From CAXXOK01 sp963674895 (GTDB lineage: Bacteria; Bacillota; Clostridia; Christensenellales; Aristaeellaceae): a stretch of 64,000 nt of DNA. Shown here one piece after another: positions 8,119 to 14,403 of this stretch. A program made the position numbers and the translations under genes. The stretch is from NCBI GenBank assembly GCA_963674895.2, contig CAXXCY010000001.1, forward strand, positions 930,001 through 994,000. Direction: 5' to 3'. Below the pieces are notes generated by a model, which saw only the letters and a program-made list of their open reading frames with translations, was not told the origin of the DNA and ran no database searches. Position 1 is the first letter of the stretch, and the number at the start of each line of letters is the position of its first letter.

Positions 8119-8874
8119 ATGCTTTCTGTCCTGATGGTCGGTGAAAGCTGGACGTCTGTTTCCATGCACTGCAAGGGGTTTGATTTCTTTGCGGGGATCA
8201 CGCACGAGGAAACGGGCGCGGATTATCTCCGGGAGGCGCTTTTGAAAGACCCTGCAATCGCGTACGAGCATATGCCGTCGCACGTTGCCGCCGAAGCGTT
8301 CCCCACGACCATGGACGGCATGCGCAAATGGGACGTCGTCATCTTGAGCGACGTCGGCGCCAACACCTTTTTGTTGAGCCGGAAAACCTTCCTGGAAGGC
8401 CAGACCCAGCCCAACAGGCTGAAGCTGATCAGGCAATGGGCGGCGGAGGGCGGCGCGCTGTGCATGTGCGGCGGCTATCTCTCCTTCGCGGGTATGGAAG
8501 CCAAGGCCAAGTACTACCGGAGCCCCATCGAGGATGTTCTGCCCGTGAATATCTATACGTTCGACGACCGCGTCGAAACGCCGGAGGGCGTTGCCGTGGC
8601 GATCAAAAATCCCGCGCATCCCATTCTCAAGGGCGTGGAGGGAACCTGGCCGCATCTTCTCGGCTATCAGGAAACAAAGCTTAAATCGGCGGCGGAATCG
8701 GTCGTCGAAACGGATACGGGCGACCCGCTGATCGCCGTGTGCGAATTCGGGCAGGGCCGCGCGATGGTCTGGACCACGGACGTGGGCCCCCATTGGTGCC
8801 CCGTGCCGTTCGCGCAATGGGAAGGGTACGGCAAGCTGTGGCGCAACGCGATGCACTGGCTGGCCCGGAAGTAA
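8119..8874 (+). CDS. Putative glutamine-amidotransferase-like (ThuA/DUF1355-type) protein
   Basis: A 251-residue cytoplasmic protein starting MLSVLMVGESWTS. It matches the family annotated as putative glutamine amidotransferase-like (STM3548 type), a class I amidotransferase-like flavodoxin fold. Visible family segments are WDVVILSDVGANTF, LIRQWAAEGGALCMCGGYLSF, HPILKGVEG and the C-terminal GQGRAMVWTTDVGPHWCP. Cys in the CMCGGY turn could mark the usual nucleophile elbow, but a full Cys-His-Glu triad is not obvious. Role unknown, possibly carbohydrate-related as for ThuA relatives. A GGAGGG site precedes the ATG and a bidirectional terminator follows. Confidence 0.8.
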   Translation: MLSVLMVGESWTSVSMHCKGFDFFAGITHEETGADYLREALLKDPAIAYEHMPSHVAAEAFPTTMDGMRKWDVVILSDVGANTFLLSRKTFLEGQTQPNRLKLIRQWAAEGGALCMCGGYLSFAGMEAKAKYYRSPIEDVLPVNIYTFDDRVETPEGVAVAIKNPAHPILKGVEGTWPHLLGYQETKLKSAAESVVETDTGDPLIAVCEFGQGRAMVWTTDVGPHWCPVPFAQWEGYGKLWRNAMHWLARK

Positions 8875-8938
8875 TCCGTAAAAATCGCGGCGCGGCCCGA
8901 TACCGCGAAGCAGCGGCAATACGCGTAACGGCTGCTAA

Positions 8939-8966
8939 AAAAGACCGTCAGCTCTGACGGTCTTTT
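8939..8966. terminator. Bidirectional terminator
   Basis: AAAGACCGTCA...TGACGGTCTTTT has an A-run on the left and a T-run on the right, so it can serve the plus-strand gene ending at 8874 and the minus-strand gene ending at 9011. A near-identical stem stands at 9508-9536. Confidence 0.85.
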
Positions 8967-9010
8967 GAATTGCGGCAACCCACCGTGACCGCGGCCGGTC
9001 TCAATTCATG

Positions 9011-9415
9011 TTAGAAGGAATTCCTGACAAGCCACTGCTTGGCCTCTTCGGGATCGGAGAAGAAACGCAGCCTCCGGCCCAACCGGACGGGGCTTTGCTT
9101 CAGACGCCGGCGGATCTTCCGCCGGCTGAGCCACGGGCAGCCGACCAGGCAAAGCTTATTGATTTTGCCGGATATGCTGTGGATGTGCTGAACAAGCGCG
9201 TCGATCGTTTCGCTGCCCAGGCGGGTCTCGTACAGGTCGATCCAAATCCGGCGGTTATACTGCCCGGGCGACTGCAGGATGAACGCTTCCTCCGCCTGCA
9301 TCACGCTAAACAGCCTGGATTGGTCCGTGTGAAAACCGCCGTATTTGAGCGGGTGCAGTTCGCCGCCCTGGTAGTAATAGGGCGACAGGCTTCCGCTGGG
9401 CGATTTCTGAAGCAC
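9011..9415 (-). CDS. Uncharacterised 134-residue protein
   Basis: I do not recognise the family. The best start is GTG at 9415, 9 bases after GGGAGGG; in-frame TTG codons further up lie too close to that site. The chain is soluble, with no signal peptide or membrane segment. It has a strand-like segment RIWIDLYET, a helix, then KLCLVGCPW and a basic stretch (RRKIRRRLKQ), ending FFSDPEEAKQWLV. That strand-helix-strand pattern and ending recall SpoIIAA/STAS-like folds, but this is only a resemblance. It lies between rplT and a terminator and is separated from rplT by its own terminator, so it is not part of the ribosomal operon. Confidence 0.65.
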   Translation of the reverse strand: MLQKSPSGSLSPYYYQGGELHPLKYGGFHTDQSRLFSVMQAEEAFILQSPGQYNRRIWIDLYETRLGSETIDALVQHIHSISGKINKLCLVGCPWLSRRKIRRRLKQSPVRLGRRLRFFSDPEEAKQWLVRNSF

Positions 9416-9507
9416 CAAAACCAACCCTCCCGCTGTATGGAATGAGAAGAGTATACCACATGCGCCGGCCGGGACCGGTAACGCAGACGGGAGTTTTCAT
9501 CGGATTC

Positions 9508-9536
9508 AAAAAGACCGTCAACCCTGACGGTCTTTT
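9508..9536. terminator. Terminator at the end of the infC-rpmI-rplT operon
   Basis: AAAAAGACCGTCA and TGACGGTCTTTT around a 4-base loop, 20 bases past the rplT stop on the minus strand. The stem is nearly the same sequence as the one at 8939-8966. Confidence 0.85.
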
Positions 9537-9555
9537 CAGCGGCAATACCCCACCG

Positions 9556-9900
9556 TTACTGCGCCCGTTTGACGATCGTGGCGAAGCCGTCCGGATCGTT
9601 CACGGCGATATCGGCGAGCATCTTGCGGTTGATTACGATTTCCTTCTTCTTCAGGCCGTTCATGAGGGCTGAATAGGTGGTGTTGTTCAACCGTGCCGCG
9701 GCGTTGATGCGGGTGATCCACAGGCGGCGGAAGTCGCGCTTGCGCTGCTTGCGGCCGATATAGGCGTAACGCAGGCTGCGGGCAACCTGCTCGCTGGCGG
9801 CGCGGTACTGGCGCGATTTGGCGCCGAAGTAACCCTGGGCGAGTTTGAGCACCTTGCGGCGCTTTTTATGCGAGTTGAGCGCTCTTTTTATACGAGCCAT
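9556..9900 (-). CDS. rplT: 50S ribosomal protein L20
   Basis: A 114-residue protein with the full L20 signature: MARIKRALNSHKKRRKVLKLA, the basic GAKSRQYRAA region and the RRLWITRINAAAR block. L20 binds 23S rRNA early in large-subunit assembly and in Bacillota can repress its own operon by binding the leader. It is the last gene of infC-rpmI-rplT, 33 bases after rpmI, with a GGAGG site. Length is normal. Confidence 0.97.
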   Translation of the reverse strand: MARIKRALNSHKKRRKVLKLAQGYFGAKSRQYRAASEQVARSLRYAYIGRKQRKRDFRRLWITRINAAARLNNTTYSALMNGLKKKEIVINRKMLADIAVNDPDGFATIVKRAQ

Positions 9901-9933
9901 CGTTGTTTCCTCCTTGCATGCTGAGTGAAGCGG

Positions 9934-10134
9934 TTATTTGTAGGGAACCAGTTTGCGGATGGTGCGGGCCTCGGCCGTGTTGTCGATCACGCCGTCAGCG
10001 CGAAGGTGACGGGTGCGCTTGGTGGTCTTGAGGTGCACCTGGTGGTTGGCGTTCATCTGCTTATGCTTCACTTTGCCGGTCTTGGTGAAGGAGAAGCGCT
10101 TGGCGGCGCCGCGATGCGTTTTCATTTTGGGCAT
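9934..10134 (-). CDS. rpmI: 50S ribosomal protein L35
   Basis: A 66-residue protein beginning MPKMKTHRGAAKRF and ending with the typical HLRADGVID...IRKLVPYK segment. It is the middle gene of infC-rpmI-rplT. The GAGGAGGA site is strong. Unusually, about 290 bases separate it from infC, and this gap holds a GC-rich hairpin (GAAAGCCCGCC...GGGCGGCTTTC, 10188-10214) and a family A repeat. Confidence 0.97.
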   Translation of the reverse strand: MPKMKTHRGAAKRFSFTKTGKVKHKQMNANHQVHLKTTKRTRHLRADGVIDNTAEARTIRKLVPYK

Positions 10135-10263
10135 ATGGGTCGTCCTCCTCTCAATACGTTATCGTGCCTTGTTCATCGGGCACGAAGGAAAGCCCGCCGC
10201 TCAGGGCGGCTTTCTGTGGGTCCCTGCGCCAACATAAAAGTGAAATGTTAATGCCGGGACCTG

Positions 10264-10425
10264 GGTAAACGATGATGAAAGAACCTGTGCGATGCCGTGG
10301 TGAATTTTCGTCAGGTTGGGCTTGCGGAAGCCGAAGTAGTAGCAGCGCTACGTCGAGGCTTCCGCAGGAGCAAGATGGCGGAAATGCGGCCGGCAGCGTG
10401 CAGGGGATTTAATCAGCGTTTAACC
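10264..10425 (-). repeat. Family A palindromic repeat, copy A2
   Basis: Read on the minus strand it starts 3 bases after the infC stop. It shares long blocks with copy A3 at 62049: CTCGACGTAGCGCTGCTAC, CCAACCTGACGAAAAT and GTTCTTTCATCATCG. The outer arms pair (GGTTAAACG with CGTTTACC), as do inner blocks, giving a long imperfect hairpin of about 160 bases. It is non-coding and sits inside a ribosomal protein operon. Confidence 0.85.
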
Positions 10426-10428
10426 AAT

Positions 10429-11082
10429 CTAGATCATATTCTCGCTTTCGCGTTTGACCTTCTTTTTGGGGGCGGATTTCTGCAGGTCGTCCTTTTGGGC
10501 CAGCTCATCAGGCTGCTCATCCTGCGCTTCGCGTTCCTTGCGCTCCTGTTCGCGCTCGGCAAAGCTCTTTTTCTCCGCCTTGGGTGCGATGATCATAATC
10601 ATGAACCGGCCTTCCAGCTTCGGGTGGCGCTCAATGTTGCCGTATTCCTCCAGGCGCTTGGCGAAGTCGAGCATAATCTGCATGCCGATGTTCGCGTGCG
10701 CGATCTGGCGGCCCCGGAAGCGGATGGAGACCTTCAGTTTATCGCCCGCCTCCAGGAATTTGACGGCATTCTTGTACCGGGTTTGAATGTCGTTTTCCTC
10801 GATGGTGGCGGAGAGCTGCACCTCTTTGAGCTCCACGATGCGCTGGTTTTTGCGCATCTCGCGCTCGCGCTTGGCCTGCTCATAGCGGTGCTTGTCGTAG
10901 TTGATCAGCTTACAGACGGGCGGCTTGGCGTTGGGCACGATCTTGACCAGGTCCAAACCCTTTTCCTCCGCTTTTTGCATGGCGTCCCGCGTGGGCATGA
11001 TGCCCAGCTGGGTTCCGTCGCTGTCGATCAGCCGTACCTCACGATCTCTGATTTCGTCGTTGATCATCGGTTCGTTGTTGAT
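10429..11082 (-). CDS. infC: Translation initiation factor IF-3
   Basis: A protein of about 217 residues. The N domain begins NNEPMINDEIRDREVRLID and the C domain ends with GRFMIMIIAPK; between them lies the basic linker YDKHRYEQAKREREMRKN. IF-3 binds the 30S subunit and rejects wrong start codons. The start is odd: the only good ribosome binding site (GGAGG at 11089-11093) fits an AUC codon at 11080-11082, while the first ATG in frame (11065-11067) is 23 bases from it. Rare AUU/AUC/AUA starts are known for infC and underlie autoregulation. A charged C-terminal tail of about 45 residues (Lys/Glu/Gln-rich) goes beyond the usual end. First gene of infC-rpmI-rplT. Confidence 0.93.
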   Translation of the reverse strand: MNNEPMINDEIRDREVRLIDSDGTQLGIMPTRDAMQKAEEKGLDLVKIVPNAKPPVCKLINYDKHRYEQAKREREMRKNQRIVELKEVQLSATIEENDIQTRYKNAVKFLEAGDKLKVSIRFRGRQIAHANIGMQIMLDFAKRLEEYGNIERHPKLEGRFMIMIIAPKAEKKSFAEREQERKEREAQDEQPDELAQKDDLQKSAPKKKVKRESENMI

Positions 11083-11287
11083 GTATAACACCTCCAAGTT
11101 TATTGCTGTATAAGCGTTCGCTGTTTCGGGTTTGGCACTTTTCGGCTGCGCCGGGTATCGCCCGGAACCGCAACAAAAAAGTGCCGGGCATACCACCCGC
11201 CACATTAACAAACCGCCACGGGCTCATGTGCCGTGACCTGCGCAAAACTGAATTCGCGCGGTGAGAAGCGGGCAGCTTCTGCTTACG
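11083..11287 (-). promoter_or_regulatory. infC operon leader (L20-leader-like)
   Basis: About 200 untranslated bases lie between the promoter and infC. A strong stem is GGCACTTTT...AAAAGTGCC enclosing CCGGGCGATACCCGG. In Bacillota this position holds a leader through which L20 represses the operon. I see the right place, length and a long stem, but I did not confirm the L20 consensus or a switch to a terminator. Confidence 0.5.
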
Positions 11288-11293
11288 GTTGGG

Positions 11294-11322
11294 AGTATAT
11301 CACGGTTTTTAAGCGCTGTCAA
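11294..11322 (-). promoter_or_regulatory. SigA promoter of infC-rpmI-rplT
   Basis: On the minus strand, TTGACA (11322-11317) and TATACT (11299-11294) are separated by 17 bases. Confidence 0.9.
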
Positions 11323-11661
11323 CAGTTTGCGGACGTGCGCCGCGCTAAAACCGTGCTATGCGCGGCGCCCGGCGGCGCGCTGGCCGGAAACATGACAAGT
11401 GCGTTTCCCGCGGGCCGGCGGCCTCCCATGGAATGGAGCGCCGCCGGCCGATGATCCGTAACGGACGGGAGCAAACCCGTGCGGACACAAAACAGGAGTT
11501 AAATGCTACGAAATTTAACATAACGTCACAAAAGAGACGCATTTGAGAAACGGCAACGAAAAGCGTTGCTGCGCATAGTCTATGTCTTAATCCGCTCGGA
11601 GCATAATAGCCAATATATACCAAATAACAGAACGAAAGCGGACGATCTTGCGAAATAAATG
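11323..11661. other. Intergenic region without recognised gene
   Basis: This stretch lies between the divergent infC operon and the SH3 gene. Short open frames here have no ribosome binding site and look like noise. The left part is GC-rich and the right part becomes AT-rich towards the SH3 promoter. Nothing else is supportable. Confidence 0.6.
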
Positions 11662-11689
11662 TTGACAACTGTAAATAATGGGATATACT
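11662..11689 (+). promoter_or_regulatory. SigA promoter of the SH3 gene
   Basis: TTGACA (11662-11667) and TATACT (11684-11689) with a 16-base spacer, 48 bases before the start codon. Confidence 0.88.
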
Positions 11690-11736
11690 GAATTCACAAT
11701 TACGCAACGCGTTAAAATAAAGGAGGATATCATTAC

Positions 11737-12318
11737 ATGAAGAACCGGATTCTGATTGGTTTGATACTGGCTATGATGCTGGTATCCATGCTTCCCATCA
11801 TGGGCGCGTCAGCGCTGATCGGCCCCCAATACGTTTCCACAAGCAACGGCAAGGGGCTGTACATGCGTTCAGGCCCCTCCAAGGACTTCAGCGTCGTCAC
11901 CACCATTCCCTATGGCGCCATGATGGATTCTACGGATTATTACGACGCCGCGTGGAGCTACGTAACCTATAGCGGCTATGCCGGCTACGTCATGTCCCGT
12001 TACCTCTCCTCCACGCCGCCTACCAGCAAACCCTCGCCGACTCCCACCCCGTCGCCCTCAGGCGGCATTTCGTACAAGAGCTTTGTGAAAGCCGATTACT
12101 ATGTTACCGTGCGCCCGTCCACGCCTTCCGGCTTTGTCAACCTGCGCTGGGCGCCGTCAAAAACAACGGACGTCTACACCATCTACTATGCCGGCGCCAT
12201 GCTGCGCGTGCTGTCCCAGAACAATACGTGGGCGCAGGTGCTTGAAGAATCAACCGGCACTTGCGGCTTTATGATGCGTGATTTCCTGACCGATGCCGGC
12301 GTCGGGTCCGGCAGCTGA
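11737..12318 (+). CDS. Secreted protein with two bacterial SH3 domains
   Basis: A 193-residue protein. Residues 1-26 are a signal peptide (MKNRILIGLILAMMLVSM...). The first SH3b domain (about 30-90) has LYMRSGPSKDFSVVTTIPYG and GYAGYVMSRYL; the second (about 115-190) has VNLRWAPSKTTDVYTIYYAG and TCGFMMRDFL. A short Pro/Ser/Thr linker (PTPTPSPSGG) separates them. Bacterial SH3 domains generally bind cell-wall peptides or glycans, so an envelope-binding role is likely. No enzymatic domain is present. AGGAGG lies 10 bases before the ATG and a clear promoter lies upstream. Confidence 0.85.
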   Translation: MKNRILIGLILAMMLVSMLPIMGASALIGPQYVSTSNGKGLYMRSGPSKDFSVVTTIPYGAMMDSTDYYDAAWSYVTYSGYAGYVMSRYLSSTPPTSKPSPTPTPSPSGGISYKSFVKADYYVTVRPSTPSGFVNLRWAPSKTTDVYTIYYAGAMLRVLSQNNTWAQVLEESTGTCGFMMRDFLTDAGVGSGS

Positions 12319-12371
12319 CAGCGGGTTTCATTGGGCGTTCACGGTATGAGAATATAATGGGAGGCATTGAA

Positions 12372-12893
12372 ATGAAAAAGACACTGGCAATTCTGCTTGC
12401 GGTTGTGATGATGCTGGTTTGCAGCGGCGCTTTGGCCGAGACCGTCAAGTTTTTGGAGGACAGCTCCGACTTCGATATTGAAATGGAACTGCCCGCGGGC
12501 GCCGCGGTCGGCGATCAGGCCAGCTCGGCACTGGTCAGCTTTTGCGAGATCACGAGTCCGGGGCTGGCTTCCGTCGCGATTACCATCGCGCCGTCCGATA
12601 TCTACGGCGATCTTTCCCTCAAAGAGCTGAGCGCTGAAGAAGTGGAAGAACTCAAGGCGCAGGCAGGCGCGCAGTACGAAGATCCTGAGATCACCGTTGA
12701 GACGACCCCCAGCGGCAACGATTATATCGTCGTAAACGCGGACGAAGAGGGAATCAACGCCATCTTTACGGTCTACCTCGGCTATTTTGTTGAGCTCACG
12801 CAGTGGCACGACGACTTCAGCCCCATCACCGAAGCGGACAACGCCTTCATGCTGGAGCTCTTGCACAACATCGAGTTCCTGCCGGCGGCGTAA
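12372..12893 (+). CDS. Small secreted protein of unknown function
   Basis: A 173-residue protein. It has a signal peptide (MKKTLAILLAVVMMLVCSGALA) with a cysteine at residue 17 but no clear lipobox. The mature part is acidic, with alternating strand-like segments (SALVSFCEI, ASVAITIAP, YIVVNADEE, NAIFTVYLGYF). I do not recognise a named family. The chosen ATG follows GGGAGG; a start at 12357 would precede the binding site. It lies 54 bases after the SH3 gene with no terminator visible between them, so the two may be co-transcribed, and a strong terminator follows. Confidence 0.75.
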   Translation: MKKTLAILLAVVMMLVCSGALAETVKFLEDSSDFDIEMELPAGAAVGDQASSALVSFCEITSPGLASVAITIAPSDIYGDLSLKELSAEEVEELKAQAGAQYEDPEITVETTPSGNDYIVVNADEEGINAIFTVYLGYFVELTQWHDDFSPITEADNAFMLELLHNIEFLPAA

Positions 12894-12924
12894 GAAACCG
12901 GAGATAAACAAGGGCCCATCCATG

Positions 12925-12952
12925 CGGGCAGGCGGAAACGCCTGCCCGTTTT
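12925..12952 (+). terminator. Terminator after the small secreted protein
   Basis: CGGGCAGGCG and CGCCTGCCCG around a GAAA loop, followed by TTTT. Confidence 0.9.
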
Positions 12953-13084
12953 GCGCTGCGCGGCTTCTTGCACCGACGGTGCACAGCGGGTACAATGGCG
13001 GTATCAATCGGACAAATCATCGCAGAATATCGCAGGTTTTTTTCGACGGCCTATGGTACGCTGATACGGCAAAGGAGGGCGTGT

Positions 13085-13936
13085 ATGGACTGGATCACGG
13101 GGATGAACCGGCTGCTTTATTACATCGAGGAGCATCTGACGGACCCGGCGCTTTCGATCGAAGCCGCCGCGCGGTACGCCGCGTATTCGCCGTTCTACCT
13201 GCAGCGCATCTTCAGCGGGCTGACGGACCTGACGCTTTCGGAGTATATCCGCAGCCGCCGGATGTCGCTGGCCGGGCAGGAGCTGCAGGCGCGGGGCGCA
13301 AAGGTGCTGGACGTAGCGCTCCGGTACGGCTACGAGACCCCCGAAAGCTTTCACAAGGCCTTCCGCCGCTTCCACGGCATTTCGCCCTCGGCGGCGAAGC
13401 GCCCGCAGGCCCGGCTCATGTTCATGGCGCCGCTCCAAATCAACGTATCGCTCAAAGGAGGAAGCAGGATGGATTATCAGATCGAAACCAAGGGCCCGAT
13501 GACCGTGATGGGCTTCGAGCGCCGGTTTGCCATGGACAGCTCCATGGCGGAAATTCCCGGGTTCTGGGAGGAATTCTTTCAAAAGGGTCAGATGAGGCAG
13601 GTCGCGCCGCTGCTGGGCTGCTGCTTTGAGGACGGAAGCAAGACGGATTTTCCCTATCTGATCGGCAACTTCTGCGAACCGGACGCGCCCGTGCCCGAGG
13701 GCATGACGAAGCGCACCATTCCCGCGTATACCTGGGCGATGTTCCATACCGAAGGCACCACCGGCAAGGATATCCAAACCCTCAACCGCCAGATCTATTC
13801 CGAATGGCTGCCCGCGAACACCCAGTATGAGCCCGCCTCCGGCATGAACATCGAGGTGTATCCCTGCCAGGAGATGGAGTGGGAGGATAAGCGCTGGGGT
13901 ATCTGGCTGCCCGTCCAGCCCGTTGAAAAAACCTGA
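13085..13936 (+). CDS. AraC-family regulator with GyrI-like effector domain (second copy)
   Basis: A 283-residue paralogue of the regulator at 7027. N-terminal AraC helix-turn-helix units (SIEAAARYAAYSPFYLQRIF; VLDVALRYGYETPESFHKAF; then FHGISPSAAKR) are followed from about residue 130 by a GyrI-like effector-binding domain (ETKGPMTVMGFERRF ... PYLIGNFCEP). The start at 13085 follows AAAGGAGGG; the longer frame has no binding site. No resistance or efflux gene is adjacent. The last codons (VEKT and the stop) lie inside the arm of a family B repeat, so the native C-terminus may have been replaced. Confidence 0.88.
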   Translation: MDWITGMNRLLYYIEEHLTDPALSIEAAARYAAYSPFYLQRIFSGLTDLTLSEYIRSRRMSLAGQELQARGAKVLDVALRYGYETPESFHKAFRRFHGISPSAAKRPQARLMFMAPLQINVSLKGGSRMDYQIETKGPMTVMGFERRFAMDSSMAEIPGFWEEFFQKGQMRQVAPLLGCCFEDGSKTDFPYLIGNFCEPDAPVPEGMTKRTIPAYTWAMFHTEGTTGKDIQTLNRQIYSEWLPANTQYEPASGMNIEVYPCQEMEWEDKRWGIWLPVQPVEKT

Positions 13937-14038
13937 TCTATTTTGTCAGCATCAAGCGGCAACGGCCATCACTTGCAAATGGGTAAGCTCAGGCCTTGCC
14001 GCTTTCGCTTCCTCATACCTCAGGTGTTTTGAACGGGC
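13918..14038 (+). repeat. Family B structured repeat, copy B1
   Basis: Outer arms GCCCGTTGAAAAAACCT (13918-13934) and AGGTGTTTTGAACGGGC (14022-14038); inner stem AAGCGGCAA (13954-13962) with TTGCCGCTT (13996-14004); between them GGCC...GGCC and a short apical stem. The 5' arm includes the stop codon of the AraC-type gene. Confidence 0.85.
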
Positions 14039-14041
14039 TGG

Positions 14042-14178
14042 AGCCTGTCCAAAACACCTGACCTGCGTTGTCAGCTACGGAATGGCAGTCGGCATCACTT
14101 ACGCTACGAGTAAGCGCAGACCACCCCTCCTGGCCGCCTCGCATATCACGCCTTCTGGGCGGGCTGGAGGCAACGTCA
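14042..14178 (+). repeat. Family B structured repeat, copy B2
   Basis: A second copy directly follows B1. It shares the CTGACCTGCGTTGTCAG entry and the ATCACTTACGCTACGAGTAAGC apical hairpin, where CTTAC pairs with GTAAG. The B1/B2 junction itself forms a perfect stem, CAGGTGTTTTG with CAAAACACCTG (14021-14060). Confidence 0.7.
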
Positions 14179-14198
14179 TGAGTATGTACTGATACTGT

Positions 14199-14272
14199 TG
14201 GCTCGCATTGCGCGGCCAATAATGGGTCAAGGGCAGCGCCCTTGGCAAGGTCATAGGGGTGCAACCCCTAAG
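14199..14272 (-). repeat. Family C hairpin-chain repeat, copy C3 (partial, reversed)
   Basis: On the minus strand: TTAGGGGTTGCACCCCTA, CAAGGGCGCTGCCCTTG, then GGCCGCGCAATGCGAGCC. It has the same order as copies C1 and C2 but stops after the third hairpin. It follows a remnant of an spl-type gene on the same strand. Confidence 0.75.
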
Positions 14273-14282
14273 AAAGTCCGCC

Positions 14283-14342
14283 AAATCAAACATCGACAGC
14301 CGCGGCGGCTCCTCCGGCAGCTCGCGCAGGCGACGGAAACGG
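14283..14342 (-). pseudogene. Duplicated 3' tail of an SPL-type radical SAM gene
   Basis: About 60 bases closely match the 3' end of the intact gene at 16873-17739. On the minus strand they encode RRLRELPEEPPRLSMFD, against RYLRELPEEPLQLSMFD in the full gene. Nothing else of the gene remains, and a family C repeat follows. It is therefore a decayed second copy or a recombination scar. Confidence 0.75.
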
Positions 14343-14374
14343 CGTCCCCCAATGATGGGGGACGCCGTGTTTTT
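14341..14374 (+). terminator. Strong hairpin terminator
   Basis: GGCGTCCCCCA and TGGGGGACGCC around a 4-base loop, followed by GTGTTTTT on the plus strand. It lies between the end of the AraC region and the convergent chagasin-repeat gene and may stop plus-strand read-through. Confidence 0.75.
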
Positions 14375-14403
14375 CAGCCGCCGGTCAAAGCGGTGTGTTC
14401 GGG

